This document shows positions 10,108 through 21,200 of a stretch of DNA of 64,000 bases, piece by piece. The notes beneath the pieces were generated by a model that saw only the letters and a list, made by a program, of their open reading frames with translations, was not told the origin of the DNA and did not search any database. The stretch spans positions 60,390,125 to 60,454,124 of the forward strand of contig OZ007571.1 of NCBI GenBank assembly GCA_963931925.1, given 5' to 3'. Numbering within the stretch: the stretch's first letter is position 1; every line of letters begins with the position of its first letter. The position numbers and the translations under genes were made by a program. Source of the DNA: Onchidella celtica (taxonomy: Eukaryota > Mollusca > Gastropoda > Systellommatophora > Onchidiidae).

Positions 10108-10409
10108 CTATAAGTAGGGCTTTTTGTTCAGCTCCTGAAAGGGCTGTTTTTGGCAGGCTTCACAAGGGGCAGTCAGAAGTAGAGGGCTTCTCTACATCAG
10201 GTTTCAAGCAAATATTTCCATTGTACTTTTCAGCTGTGTTTTGGCTCCTGTGGGATGTATATCGTTGGGTCTGTGCAGGAGATATTACAGCAACTTCTGA
10301 CACACTCATCCACCCCCATTCAGCACCAGAGGCAGATACATGGACTCACCCTGATCAAGTCCCCCTCAAAGACAGCGACGGTGATCACATTAAGCAGAAC
10401 AGCCATTAA
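10108..10409 (+). pseudogene. Terminal exon, putative receptor M4 (R1)
   Basis: A strong acceptor (TTATTCTTCTGCAG) opens a frame, AISRAFCSAPERAVFGRLHK, with the hydrophobic stretch QIFPLYFSAVFWLLWDVYRW about 45 residues in. It stops at 10407-10409. The FP-x2-F pattern with aromatic residues resembles Cys-loop M4 helices, but the usual FN-x2-YW is not kept. The unit 2 copy (39226-39467) has a different reading frame after ITATSDT because of a small length change. The exon could belong to another membrane protein. Confidence 0.45.
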
Positions 10410-11250
10410 CCTCAGGTGATGACATGAGCACCTCTTCATCCAATGGAAATCTCACGCAGGAAACGAGGTCACAGGTTGCAAACTGTGGCAAAAGTCTTGG
10501 ACAGTTAGTTTCTGTTTCTGTTTATATTTGCGTTAATCTTTTCCAGCACTGGGCCTCTGAGTCACATTCTGTTAAGACTCAAAAAATGTCTGTGTTTTCA
10601 TAAATCATAATCAATAGTTCAGCTCATAGCAATTTCCAAATAGTAATTCCCTCTTTCATAATATTTTTATGTGTCTGTTATTGTTGTAAGTTTCAAGTAT
10701 AATTATGTTCATTCTGTGACCATTTCTTCATTACAAAAAGTAACTTTTATATGTAGAATCAAACATTGAAATTTAAATGTCTTGTTTGCCTCTTTCATGT
10801 TTTTCGTACGTACTTGAAATTGTAACATGTCTGTCATCGTTACACTGTATTGAATGCTGCAGACATTGATAATTAATTTTCGATTAATCAAATGTTCTGT
10901 ATATAACTTTAAGTTACTTCAATCTATATTATGAATTGGAATAGCCTTGCTGGTTTTAAACAAAATTAATTCATACCTGCCTAATGCGCCCCAATGCAAC
11001 ATGCTCTCATCTGTCTAATGCAAGGAGACTTGACCATGCTCATACCAGCCTAACACACCCGAATAGGTCTCCTATCAGTGTCCTATTATAAAGTCTCTTA
11101 GAAACCTGATCTCATTGGCAGCCTGATATAGAGCTGTAGTTACGTTAGAAATGAGATGTCTGCTCTTCAGTTAAAAATAAAAACGGATGCGTCTAGCTTT
11201 TGAATTTTTTTTCAGTGAAGTTTTGAAATCACAGAATATCAGAAGTGCAA
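10410..11250 (+). other. 3' flank of R1, no gene seen
   Basis: AT-rich sequence follows the terminal exon and includes AATAAA near 11175. It is collinear with 39468-40350 of unit 2, and the two units part at about 11250. It may be a former 3' untranslated region. Confidence 0.45.
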
Positions 11251-12153
11251 ACAGTGTTCGACATGGGTTGTTGATGGGTACTGATCTGCTGCAGAGGTCT
11301 TCGTTGCAACCTTAGAAACTACAGCTTTCACCGCTCTTCTTAAAAAACCTTTGCATACTTTTAGAATGTCTCCACTTCAACACCCGTAGAACTAGAACGT
11401 AGAAGGCGTGGATCTATCTCGTATCTGAACACTATCGCAGGAATGCAGATGTAAATAAGTACTGTAATATAAAAAATAGAAAATTTCACAGATAAAGATT
11501 GTTAAGTTGATCAATATATGGAGGTATCGTAATGAGTCTACACCAGTAAACGAAGATCGATGATGAATGACTGTGTTGACGATAAGAATCATGGATTGCT
11601 CTTTGAGTTTGAGATTGAGAACACAGAAAACTCGATAATCTATGACATGACTACGCCTCAGGGAAATCACTCCAGTTATAGTCGTTTTTCGTAGGTTCGG
11701 AATATCGCAAAATATTAACTTCTCGGCCTAGACTGCAGCCCAAACCAGAAAAAAAATTTTTTTGCAGAAAAAAGTCGGGATTACGCGGCCGCATTGCGAC
11801 CTTTTTCTCCAGGTCAGTGTATTTTACTATTTTGTTACATTCCTCGCCCCATCTCCCAGCCCTATCATTAGTGCTAACTCATTTTACTGACCTTTTTTTC
11901 TCCCCTGGATACTAAATGTATTTGGAAAAAATGAGACAGGGAAGGAGAGCCAGTCCAGAGTGAAAAAAGACAAGACATCCTTGAACTAGAGGAAACGAAG
12001 GCAGCAAAAAAAAAAGGGCTCATGAACATCATCAGTGGTCTGGAGGAAGTGGCCGACAGAAAGGCTGAGACTGCCTGAGATTTTAGACTGCAAATTGCGA
12101 AGAAGGCCAGAGAAGTCTCCTCAGTCTAAAATATGTTCTTTCCATGTAAATAT
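11251..12153. other. Sequence private to unit 1, no gene seen
   Basis: This block is absent from unit 2. It has a perfect A8T7-type palindrome near 11750 and a stretch at about 11955-12130. That stretch reads, with one stop, as a charged helical peptide (SEKRQDILELEETKAAKKKG). The peptide matches no family I know and may be a fragment of a mobile-element gene. Confidence 0.35.
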
Positions 12154-13701
12154 GTGTAGCCACCCAACAAAATGAGGCACATCTTGGCACTACCTGATTC
12201 AAGAAAAAGGTTAACCCTTGTCCTGTGGGAGGCCACTGTATTGGCCTCCTCGACCAACATCAAGACACGCGAGGCCAATATTGTGCCCTACATACTGCAA
12301 ACCGGGTCCTGCTGGAGGCCAGTATATTGTATAGCAACACTACTACTCAAGTTTTGTTTATTCGGTTGCCACAACTATACTTCTTTTTACTTTTTTTCTC
12401 TACACTTTTTTTGCGTGTTTATCTATCCTGTCATCCCTACTATGTCTAACAAAATGGTATCGACCGATTACGATTCTTATGATGCAACTATTCATCATAC
12501 TCATGTAATACAATCATGTAGTACTGACGGTCTGAAGTTTGAACAGGGGAAAATCTTGGGGAAATTTTTGACTTTGATGCTGGTTGTCGTCTACATATGA
12601 AATGAGAAGGAAGGGGCCATCTGTGTTTTTGAGAAACTGTTCAATGTCTCTAATGATGAATTCCGATGTAATACTAGGAGTGCTGCATAAAGGCGTCTGT
12701 TGGTAGGTTTTTCATCAGCGAAAACTGGGAGAAAATGACCAACATTGTTGTTAGTCGTTGTTTTTATTTGATGTGTTAATTGAAGAGATATTGTGTTGCT
12801 TTGATTAAACCGCTTTTCAGTACAAGTATGTATCATGTACTATACGAGATGGAAATCTAATCTCTTGCCAAAACTATCATCATAGTACGTGGAAGCTTTA
12901 CATAGTGGAGGAGGGAGAAGGCAATGCCACGATACATGTGGTTAGTAAATTAAGTGCCTGGCTTAAAAAATAATTTGCTCTCCTTGTTAGGGACTTAGGG
13001 ACAAAAAAAAACACAGAGGTCTTGGGAAAAAGACAAAACATGTGTTAAACGGCATGTAAATGCAGAAAATTCTTGATTATGGGCCTTCCATTGAACAATA
13101 GAACTTACTGCATATCATCCCAAGTACTTTATCCAAATATCATAGAGGTCCTTTACGATTTATCCACCACTATTGTTGTTACTGCGTACTAAAGTAAACA
13201 CGATACACATGTTCAAAAGGACCCGATTGACCCGACTGCTGACGTTATCGGCAACATGCAAACGATCGGCTGTCTGACCGCTGGCTATCCCCTCACCGGG
13301 CGTTACATGGATGAGTTCACTCAATGTGGGACGAGAGTTAAAAGGCATCATAGGGTCCATTTTATCGACTTTGCGGTTTCAGTATCTTTGAAAAGTTTAA
13401 CCTCTTTCCCATTTCTTCTCCAATTGGTAATCCTGTTTGAGCCAGGAAAATGCCTCAAAACTGACTTTGAATTGAGCCACCATCAATAATTTTGATGAAA
13501 AGCTGAAACTTTAAAAACTTTTTTCTCAAAACTGTGGTTCTGTCACCTCTCGTCTTTGAGAGGCCATATGTTCTCTGCTAATTAAATTACAGCAGAATGT
13601 TTTTTACCAAATGAAAGGACTTTGAGTAACCTATTTGGTGTTAAAAATATCTCCACACCATCAAAATGCACAAAGTGCCTGATTTTGTTGGGTGGCTACA
13701 C
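12154..13701. mobile_element. 1.55-kb element with 27-bp terminal inverted repeats
   Basis: The left end GTGTAGCCACCCAACAAAAT continues as GAGGCAC. The right end, 13675-13701, is its inverted copy with one mismatch. ATAT lies outside both ends, compatible with a TA-type target site. The interior has no recognisable transposase. It holds a frame from 12172 to 12600 without known similarity and subterminal GGAGGCC/GGCCTCC hairpins near 12228. It is most likely a nonautonomous DNA transposon. The superfamily is undetermined. It is found only in unit 1. Confidence 0.7.
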
Positions 13702-13959
13702 ATATGTACACGGTGTAAATAAGCTTTAAGTAAGCAATTTTGTTTTTACAGAATTATCACTAATTTTCATGCAGTTTAATTTGTATTGACCATATTGATG
13801 ATATTACTCTGTTGCGTACTGGGAAGGGCAGCCCTGTGCAAACGCATTTCGGCCCTCAGTTGGGCATCCCTGAAAAGTGGCCCTCAGTTGGCACTGCTGG
13901 TAAATGATGGCAACCGCCGTGCTAGAATTTTGAATTCATTAAATAGATCTGCCTGACAT

Positions 13960-14480
13960 GGCTGTATTTTCATGCTGATTAATGGCATGTTATGATTTGA
14001 TTTGCTTTCTGTTACATTTTTGATTTGTTGAAATGTTTACTGTTGTTTGCATAAATTTTATTCATTTCTTTTTAATGTATGGTGGGCCATCTCCAATGTT
14101 ATTTGATATGTCATGTTGACTTAACTTTACACCTTTTCATAACGTAATCTGAATTCTGGGTCAAAAAACAGAGAACTGTAGATCTGTAGTAGTCCAAAAG
14201 TGATAACTATCTAAACACTATACTGACTGTGACTGCTTACTCGTAGGCATTACTAGATTTCATGATTGTTTCCCTTGGTATATCAAAAAACAGACCTGAA
14301 ATTTGGTGAAATATTATGAAAACCACAGACAAAGTGGGGGGTTGCAGCAAGGCTTAAAGCAAAGTCAAAACTTGGCAAAAAGAAAAAGATGCAATGGTCC
14401 AAGTGCTTATGAATTTTGTTTGCCTTCTTAGAGTTCTTGTCAGTTTATATCTGTGATGTACGAGAAAAGAAACATCCCTA
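13960..14480 (+). repeat. ~530-bp intronic repeat, copy b
   Basis: This copy shares the landmarks GGCATGTTATGATTTGATT, TTACACCTTTTCATAA and GAATTTTGTTTGCCTTCTTAG with the other four. Here it lies upstream of the extracellular/M1 exons of R2, as copy e does behind the extracellular exon of R4. Confidence 0.7.
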
Positions 14481-14789
14481 TATTAAGATTGATTGATAGG
14501 TCAAAACTGTTTGCGTAGCTAATGATTTTCATTATCTTACAGGCACACAGCTATTAACCATGTTGTCATTGTCGTTGGCTGTCTTGTTACCTACTGGAGC
14601 CATCAGCTGGCAAATGTCCGTTCATCCCTGACGTCACACAATTCTTGATGACGGCGCAGACTCATGACATCATATAACCTTTCCGCCATCATCACATACA
14701 GCAATAGAAAGGCATAGTTTTCCACTTCTTGAATTCGGATAACACAGAAAATTTTTTTCATGTAATTCGAAGTAAAACCTGGTCTTTAG

Positions 14790-14987
14790 AAGAGATGTCT
14801 TTATCTTGGGCCACCTTTTCTCAGGACAAATCCTCTCCCAAACTGTCATCTCATGAGATCAGTGATGATGTACAATTTAAATTTCAGATGACCAAAGATC
14901 AAGGCACCCCAAGAATGATTGTGACAGAACCTGCAGTAATTATTGTCTGTCTTTCGCCAGCAGATTCAATTTCAAAAGTAACACTAG
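14790..14987 (+). pseudogene. Receptor exon, pre-M1 to end of M1 (R2)
   Basis: The borders are TCTTTAG|AAGAG and ACACTAG|GTTAGT. The frame reads SSPKLSSHEISDDVQFKFQM, TKDQGTPRMIVTEPAVIIVC, LSPADSISKVTLG. Family proteins have DVTFKL-x-IRR, a hydrophobic M1, then LPADSGEKVTLG, so the match at both ends of M1 is strong. The frame is open upstream to 14729. This block is the clearest evidence that the locus descends from a Cys-loop receptor gene. Confidence 0.75.
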
Positions 14988-15029
14988 GTTAGTGATTCAG
15001 TTTTAAATCAATAGGACACAAAAACTAAT

Positions 15030-15618
15030 GTATGAGGAGGAGTCAAAAAGTAATGCAGTTTGTTTCACTGCTAGAATGGAAATAAACACATTAACAAGTA
15101 TCAAATTGAAGCCATACATTAGAGGATCAGATTCCTACTTCTCAACAGTCTCCATCTCGCTGGATAGCCACTGTCCACCTATTTAGTAAGGCCACGTATA
15201 CCAAATTCGTAAAACTGAACAGGCTGATCTTTGAGCCAACTTTCACCTTCTTTGTCATTTTCATAACGATGACCTCTCGGAGCTTCTTTCATGGGACCAA
15301 AAAGGTGAAAGTGACAGCACCAAATCAGAATAAGATGGATGTGGCAGTGTTGTCCAGCCAAACTAGGTGATTGCCTCCCTTGTCATGGTACTAGTTTCAG
15401 GGTGGGCATTGTCGTGGTGAAAAAGAGCTTTGTCCATTTCCAGATTGGGCCTCGCTCATCAAATTCTTTGCTTTCAGCCATTTTAGTGTCTCAGTGTATG
15501 CTTCATAGTTTATAGTCACTCTTCGTGGCAAAAAATCAATGAGAATTACACCTTGACTGTCCCAAAACACAGTTGCTGTGATTTTTCTGATGATAATTCT
15601 CCTGATTGCTTTATGCAT
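15030..15618 (-). mobile_element. mariner-family DNA transposon remnant
   Basis: On the minus strand 15618-15397 reads ITATVFWDSQGVILIDFLPR, the segment around the first catalytic Asp. The frame 15361-15179 includes FGPMKEAPRGHRYENDKEG and LKDQPVQFYEFGIRGLTK, as in C-termini of mariner transposases (D,D34D family of nucleases that cut and paste DNA). GGAGTCAAAAAGTAATGC near 15040 resembles the mariner terminal repeat at the 3' end. The N-terminal half and the other terminal repeat are gone, and the frame is broken. Its lost side abuts receptor exon M2 of R2. Confidence 0.8.
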
Positions 15619-15757
15619 GTCACTAAAAACAACAGTGGTAAGAAAGTGGTAAGCAACTCCTCAGGTGGAGCGGGTAGACCTTCTCCCTTGGAATTACCAA
15701 AGTTAACCCAAAGCTAGTGAGGAATTTTGGTGTAGGATCAAATGTCATAAACTGCCA
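15595..15757 (+). pseudogene. Receptor exon M2, disrupted (R2)
   Basis: ATTCTCCTGATTGCTTTATG and the sequence around GTGAGGAATTTTGG match the M2 exons at 7107 and 36233. No splice acceptor precedes it, because mariner sequence abuts it directly. About 40 bp (GGTAAGAAAGTGGTAAG and following) interrupts it near 15640. It cannot be spliced as in the other copies. Confidence 0.6.
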
Positions 15758-15904
15758 GTGGTATGGCATAGACATTAGTCAAAGATGTGACTGAGAAATC
15801 CTGAAGAAATGGCCGTTATGAGAAATATTCATGTCAAACCATTAAATTCATCTTTTTCGCTTTTAAGCAGAATGTGAAGTCTTCAACAGTTGTCAGTTTG
15901 AAAA

Positions 15905-16440
15905 AAGGGCATACTGATTTCTCGTGCATTCATGCTAATTAGTTATGACATTATTTATGTTGTGTTTTATTTTTGAAGTTTTGAATTGTTGTTCCCATAC
16001 ATTTTATTCTTTTTTTTTTTTCTTTATGGCCATCTCTAAACGTTATTATCCGGCCATATAAAATGCTGAAACAGGGACATGATTTGATTCATAATATTGA
16101 TTTGACTTTATACCTTTTCATAACTTAACATATCTGAATTCTGGGTCAAGATACAGAACTGTGGATTTGTATGTGACCCCAAAATGACAACTATCAAAAT
16201 ACCAAATTGACTGCTCATTCACAGGCTTTGCATGATTTTATGATTATTTCCCTTGGTGTATAAAAAAAAAAAAAAGAACTGAAGTTTGATGGCATTGTGC
16301 AAATGCTTGTGAATTTTGTTTGCCTTCTTAGATTGTCCTTTTTTTTTTTCTTGTTTGTTTTAAGTCTCAAATTTTGGACTCAGATTGAATGCAATTTTAT
16401 AAAACTTTGCTTCTTAATATCATTATCATGAGACTTTGAA
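15905..16440 (+). repeat. ~530-bp intronic repeat, copy c
   Basis: It lies downstream of the disrupted M2 exon, in the same relative place as copies a and d. It has a longer poly-T near 16015 and poly-A near 16262. Confidence 0.7.
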
Positions 16441-16524
16441 AAGGTTGACGCTTAAATATAATCAACTAATAAGATGCACAATGCACACTCCAGGAGCATT
16501 TTCAGACAATTGAGGATTTTTCAT

Positions 16525-16897
16525 GGAGACACAGTGGTCTAGAGGCAAGGTGCTCGCCTCTCATGCTGAAGATACCTGGTTCGAATCCCAGTTGGCACAG
16601 GCATGTTGGAATTTTGGGATTTTTCTCATATTTTCCTGTCCTTGATCCTATGGGAGGTAGAATCGAGCACCTTGTCTTCTGGGATAAGGACAAAAAACAC
16701 AGAGGGCTCGTATGCATTTTGCATGCTTAAAGACACTTTGGCAATTGGAAATCAAGCAAAATTAAATAAGATTACCCCCCCCCCCCCCCCCCCCCCCTTG
16801 AGGCCGACATGTCTGCTCTGGTTGTAAATGGGCTGCAATCTGCAATGACACTAAGACAAATTTCCCAAATCGGATTAAACAGGTATACATATTGCAA
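16525..16897 (+). mobile_element. tRNA-derived SINE, copy 1
   Basis: The head has box A (GTGGTCTAGAGGCAAGGTGC) and a canonical box B, GGTTCGAATCC, at 16578-16588, as in tRNA genes read by RNA polymerase III. A conserved body follows (TTTTTCTCATATTTTC, GATAAGGAC). A tail ends near TTTCCCAAATCGGATTAAAC. A 23-C run (16775-16797) splits the tail. Confidence 0.85.
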
Positions 16898-17056
16898 AAT
16901 TTTTCAATGTAACACAGAGCAATATAATTTGAGGCGGCGAATATTTAACTAATTTACAGTTTCAGTTTTGAAAAGAAGTAACTTGAAAAATGAAAAGAAT
17001 TCCTAATTTACCAGACACAGAATGTTTCCATTGTTCAACAATTCTCTCTTTCCTCA

Positions 17057-18470
17057 GATTCATCATGGTGAACAGCTGAGCAGCATTTGGATGTTCAACT
17101 AGGCACAAGCCTAGGAGTAAGACAGCAGAGACCAAAGCAGATGATCTCACATTTCATCGGTTTCCAAAAGAGCCAGTCCTTCATGAGAAATGCATCAGAG
17201 CTGTTAGAAGAAAAGATTTTACTCCTGCAAATTTTTCATTTATTTGCAGTGATCATTTCCTGCCATCTGATTATGATGAATATGGATTTCGTCGTATCCT
17301 AAATGACAGTGTTGTGCCATCTGTTTTCTCATTTCCTGAGGACCTGAAAAACATTAGACAGCTCCACGCCAAAATGTGTCAAGGAAAGTGAAGGATACCT
17401 GTCAGTGTCACCCAACAAATGAAGTGAATGAAGCTACAGATATTCAGACTGCTCCATGCCAATCTTGTATCAGAAAAAATGTACCAAGGAAAGTAATAGA
17501 TACCCGTCAGGTGACTAACAAAGTGGATAAGGTTACAGATACTGTGACTATTCCACGCATACCTCGTAGCAGAAAAAGGGTACCAAGGAAATTTACAGAT
17601 ATTGTCCTGGGGACAAGGTGATCTAGAAGCAAGGTGCTCGCCTCTCGTGCCAAGGGTCCTGGGTTCGAAACCCGGGCTGTGCAGGCATGCTGGAAATTTG
17701 GATTTTTCTCATATTTTTGTGTCCCTGATCCTATTGGGCGGGGGGGGGGGGGGGTGGGGTAGGATAGGATCGAGTACCTAGTCTTCTCGGATAAGGACGA
17801 AAAAATTCGGAGGGCCCGTGTGCACGTTACGCACGTTAAAGATACCTTGGCAGTTGGAAATTGTAAAGAGCAGGCCAAACAGACCACTGCCCAGGCAAAA
17901 TTAAATTAAAATTCATCCCTACCAGTCCCTCCCCCTCCCCCTCATCTCCCCCACCCCCATACAAAAAGAACACAAAAAAAAACGCCGACCGGCACTGCAC
18001 TGTGGCGACGACGTGCCTGCTCCAGTTATAACTGGGCTGCAATGGCACAAAGGCAAATTTCCCAAATGGGATTAAAGAGTTATACAAATACAAATACAAA
18101 TACAAATACAAATATCTGTCACCTGACAAATGAAATGAATGAAGGTATTGATATCTATCACCTGACCAATGAAGGGAGCGAAAGTACAGATCATATATAC
18201 CTGTCACGCGAAAACTGAAGTTAAAGATACTTGTCACATGAGGGTACAGATTGTGGCAGGACAAACAAAGTAAATGATTCATTTGAAAATGACCAGACAT
18301 ACGTTTTAAATGAAACCAGTGCCAAGGCAGTGAAACAAACAAAAACCATTGAGGACCTTGAACTACAAGTAAAATCTCTTCAGAGAAAACTCAAAGTGAA
18401 GCAGCAAGAAGTGAAGAAAGCTAAAAAGAAACAAAAAAGACTTAGTGATCTTTTAAAAAAATGTAAATAA
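17057..18470 (+). pseudogene. THAP-domain gene remnant (unit 1)
   Basis: After a strong acceptor (CTCTCTTTCCTCAG) an ATG at 17065 starts MVNS, then TGA where the first zinc Cys of the THAP C2CH finger is expected, then AAFGCSTRHK, LTFHRFPKEP, NFSFICSDHF and VVPSVFSFPED. These keep the second and third Cys, the His and the AVPxxF-like box. THAP proteins are DNA-binding nuclear factors, some derived from P-element transposases. The frame shifts after the domain. A linker with CHLTNE-type repeats follows, broken by a SINE (17607-18107). A coiled coil (EDLELQVKSLQRKLKVKQQE, ending LLKKCK) closes at 18470. It is a pseudogene by these lesions. Confidence 0.75.
17607..18107 (+). mobile_element. tRNA-derived SINE, copy 2 (inside the THAP remnant)
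   Basis: This is the longest copy: box A near 17613, box B GGTTCGAAACC at 17662-17672, the conserved body, a G-run, then a tail ending TTTCCCAAATGGGATTAAAG and (ATACAA)n at about 18080-18105. Unit 2 lacks it at the same place (CCAAGGAAAGTTATCTGTC), so insertion followed duplication of the THAP gene. Confidence 0.88.
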
Positions 18471-19618
18471 GTTTATAAATTACATATTCTTACCTTTGCT
18501 GACCTTCTTTCATCTTGTAAAATGTATTTTTAACAAAAATCTGAAAACGAATTAAAGAAAGAGATGGAGAGAGTGAGAAAGACAGAGGGGGGAAGGGGGT
18601 TGTCTTAATACCTCTTTGACAAATGAAGTGAATGAAAGAGTACAGATACTTTTCATCAATTTTATTTGAATTACATGATATCCTTTTACTTTATACGTAG
18701 TGAACATTTCAGTATCCATATATATTACAATTACCATATTGCAATAGATCTGAGGTTGAGAGATTTGATGTTCAAAAGGTTTTCTGCTTTCCAGGAATAT
18801 TTTCTCTGCTTCCAGTCAGACAACAGTCACCTCACTAAAATGTGCAATGTTATGATTAACAGTTCAGAATCTTGGAAAATGTTGAGCATTGTGTGGCTTT
18901 CTTTACATGCAAAATTCTATGCTTTGAAATTGTTTTATTATTCTATCCATTATATGTCAACAGTGAGACATTATTATATGAAATTACATGTACATGTATC
19001 AACACAGCATTGAAGCAACGACCAGTCCATTTGTATAAAACACACATTGATTTCCATTTTTTCCTCTCATTCCCACTGATAGTGCAAAGGTTACTAAGTG
19101 AACGACTCAGGAGGATTGGTATCCACTGTTGAACAGTTATAATGTCAGCAAGAAAAATGTTACTCACTACTTATCTATTAGTTAAGGTGAAATGATTTTA
19201 TTGTGCATAAATATTTTAATAAGTGTTTTACTCTGTAAAATATGCAGTCAGTTGCCTATTACTGGTCAGTCAAGTTCTTTTCTCATTTTGTAATTTACCT
19301 TAACTCACACTGGTATTATTAAACCACGGATTTGGAAATGGAATAACCAGGTGGAAAATCAGATCATTTCATTTTAGACTGGCATTTTCCTGTTTCTTCA
19401 CATAATCACTGCTCTACACTAATGGCATAAGTTATTTTTTGACATTTTTGAGATATTAAGAAAAAACTGTTTCTTTTCCTGTCATTTGGTAATTCATGCC
19501 ATTATGGTTGTATTTGATTATCAGATTTTTCTATTGGTGTATTTCTTTATCTATACTATTATCTGATAGCCCTCATGCTCAGGAATACAGTGAACAGTCA
19601 GTTGCCTTGTGGCATAAG
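18471..19618 (+). other. 3' flank of THAP remnant, no gene seen
   Basis: AT-rich sequence matches about 45790-46925 of unit 2. Short frames in it are not conserved between the two units. Confidence 0.45.
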
Positions 19619-20044
19619 TCTGACAAATGCCATAAGCATAGAGAGTGAGTTTTGTGAATTTGTCATGATTGTAAACCTGTTTAGTCCTGTTGTTGAGAAT
19701 TTTCTTTTGTTTTCTTCTTTTCCTTTTTAATAAAGTCAGAAAAACTGAACTGCTGAATTGGAAACTGACTCTGTCCTCATCAAGGTTGCATGCTGACCAG
19801 GCCTGGATAGTATATAAGCCATTGTTAAAAGGTGACCTAACTATGTGATATTCTGATCATAGTTTGACAGGTGAAGAATTAAAAGAATGGAACAGGGAAA
19901 AGCAATAATAACTGACTAAACGAATGAAGTAAGTCAGAATTTTAAACACTGTTACTATCAACCACAAGGACATACATGTAGTTCACAATCAAACAAAGGT
20001 TTTCATAGCACAGACATCAGTATATTAAAGATTTGTATTCTCTT

Positions 20045-20278
20045 TCATACTGATAATTCAAAATCAAAAGTGCATACAGCACAGTCTTTAGGTGATAATG
20101 CTTTGATGGCTTTATACTGATCTGCTTGCCAGCAGTATGTGAAAATATGTAGCATCAAGGTTTTGAGCTCTGTAGTAATTTTAAGCTCTGAAATGAGCTC
20201 ATCCTGTATGCCCTGCAGCTCAATCTTCTCAAGATGTTTCTTGCCATTGGTGGACACGTAGTCCCATTTCTGCCATAT
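20045..20278 (-). CDS. Fragment of an unrecognised protein, possibly mobile-element derived
   Basis: The minus frame reads WQKWDYVSTNGKKHLEKIEL, QGIQDELISELKITTELKTL, MLHIFTYCWQADQYKAIKAL, SPKDCAVCTFDFELSV and stops. A WQ-x2-Q-x2-(A/L) pattern before a DF motif is familiar from unnamed proteins encoded by animal transposons, but I cannot name the family. No start context, partner exon or promoter is seen. It lies in a block missing from unit 2. Confidence 0.35.
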   Translation of the reverse strand: MWQKWDYVSTNGKKHLEKIELQGIQDELISELKITTELKTLMLHIFTYCWQADQYKAIKALSPKDCAVCTFDFELSV

Positions 20279-20929
20279 TACAAAGCTGGCTATAATCGCA
20301 AAAATCTTGACAGGTCTTCAATTAAAATTCGCTAGGCTGCCAGATACCCGAGTGTGGACAAATCCGAATATTCCAATTATTAATTAAAATAAAAATTGAA
20401 TAATCTAGTGCTTTGATCTCTAAAGATTTAGGATAACATTGATCAATTTGGTGACAATGTAATTTGAAAAAAGGGCTTATTTGAAGGTATCGCTATTTTA
20501 CCAAGAGCTTCAGTTTTGTTCTTTTATTAAAATAAGTATAACATATGCTGTGACTTGGAACCACTATAAAAACTGTAGGCATGTTCTAGTGTATGGATTT
20601 AGTGTTCATTAAAGTTGTCTTTATACTTAACATCAGAATTATTTTTCTACATTTCCCATCCTCTCAGTTATCTCTTTTGTTTTTTGTCAGCGTTTTTGCT
20701 GTTGTTCCCCCTGAATTGTTGCTTGCAGATGCATCCATTGGCATAATTACACTATGTGAATGCACTTTGTAAGTTGCATGTTACTTGACTCCAGTTCAAG
20801 TGCACAAAGTAGCTTGCAAGTGGGAGTATTACAAACCATGTTCTCAACCCAATTTTGACCTTGGAGGCTGTACAATCTGTTGTTCTTTACAAAAAGAGCA
20901 AAAAACTCCCTTGCTTTATTTACAATGTC

Positions 20930-21200
20930 AATTCATATTGAGGGGTGCTTGTGCAAACACTGTAAATCGAAAATTTTCGAATTTTGTTTTTTTGCATATT
21001 ATATTCTGTTTCACCTTGGTAAGTACTACATTTTGACTCAATGCAAATTCCATTATCAAATTACTTGATCTAATTATTGATGAGGATTTAAAGGTCGTAA
21101 TAGACATTTGATACTTCATATCAAACTTTCAAATCGCTCTCCTGTAAAGTTTACAAAACTGGCAATACGGTCTTTGCGTAGGCACCTTTTGATGATAAAG
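20930..21200. mobile_element. Short inverted-repeat element (MITE-like)
   Basis: GAGGGGTGCTTGTGCAAACA at the left is an imperfect inverted match to the right end (CGGTCTTTGCGTAGGCACC). The right half is repeated in inverse orientation in unit 2 at about 48178-48365. No coding capacity is seen. Confidence 0.5.

Larger units (their letters stand above)
6777..10409 (+). pseudogene. Cys-loop ligand-gated ion channel fragment R1 (membrane-domain exons)
   Basis: Four exon-like blocks lie in order on the plus strand: pre-M1 (6777-6913), M2 to start of M3 (7107-7221), end of M3 (8210/8224-8306) and putative M4 (10108-10409). The family are pentameric neurotransmitter-gated channels of the plasma membrane. 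The splice phases of the first two blocks fit: ISLG is split as G|GT, as after the family's KVTLG motif. The extracellular exons are missing. The M1 helix is deleted from the first exon, and a stop follows LLYNQMS in the second. It should be a pseudogene. Its best relatives are nAChR/5-HT3-like receptors. The M4 call is the weakest. Confidence 0.65.
14543..15757 (+). pseudogene. Cys-loop ligand-gated ion channel fragment R2
   Basis: This is a second receptor remnant in unit 1, downstream of R1. After the acceptor TTATCTTACAG at 14542, a short frame reads LLPTGAISWQMSV, reminiscent of the extracellular YPDGxVxW strand, then meets stops. The best block is 14790-14987 (pre-M1/M1). An M2 block at 15595-15757 lost its 5' border and acquired ~40 foreign bases. 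A mariner insertion plus deletion lies between them. No M3/M4 exons follow. It is a pseudogene. It keeps the M1 segment that R1 and R3 lack. Confidence 0.65.

Noticed and set aside
12172-12600. 142-residue frame as a transposase
   Set aside because: I see no DDE-type motif or known domain; it starts inside the terminal inverted repeat and is probably chance.
16560-16595. Possible tRNA gene (box A and canonical box B); also 17613-17680, 55316-55380 and 57133-57195
   Set aside because: The similarity is the head of a SINE that continues ~300 bp further. No tRNA cloverleaf with paired acceptor stem is evident.
17077-17079. In-frame TGA as a selenocysteine codon in the THAP domain
   Set aside because: No selenocysteine insertion element was looked for successfully, THAP fingers use Cys here, and other lesions follow. 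Decay is simpler.
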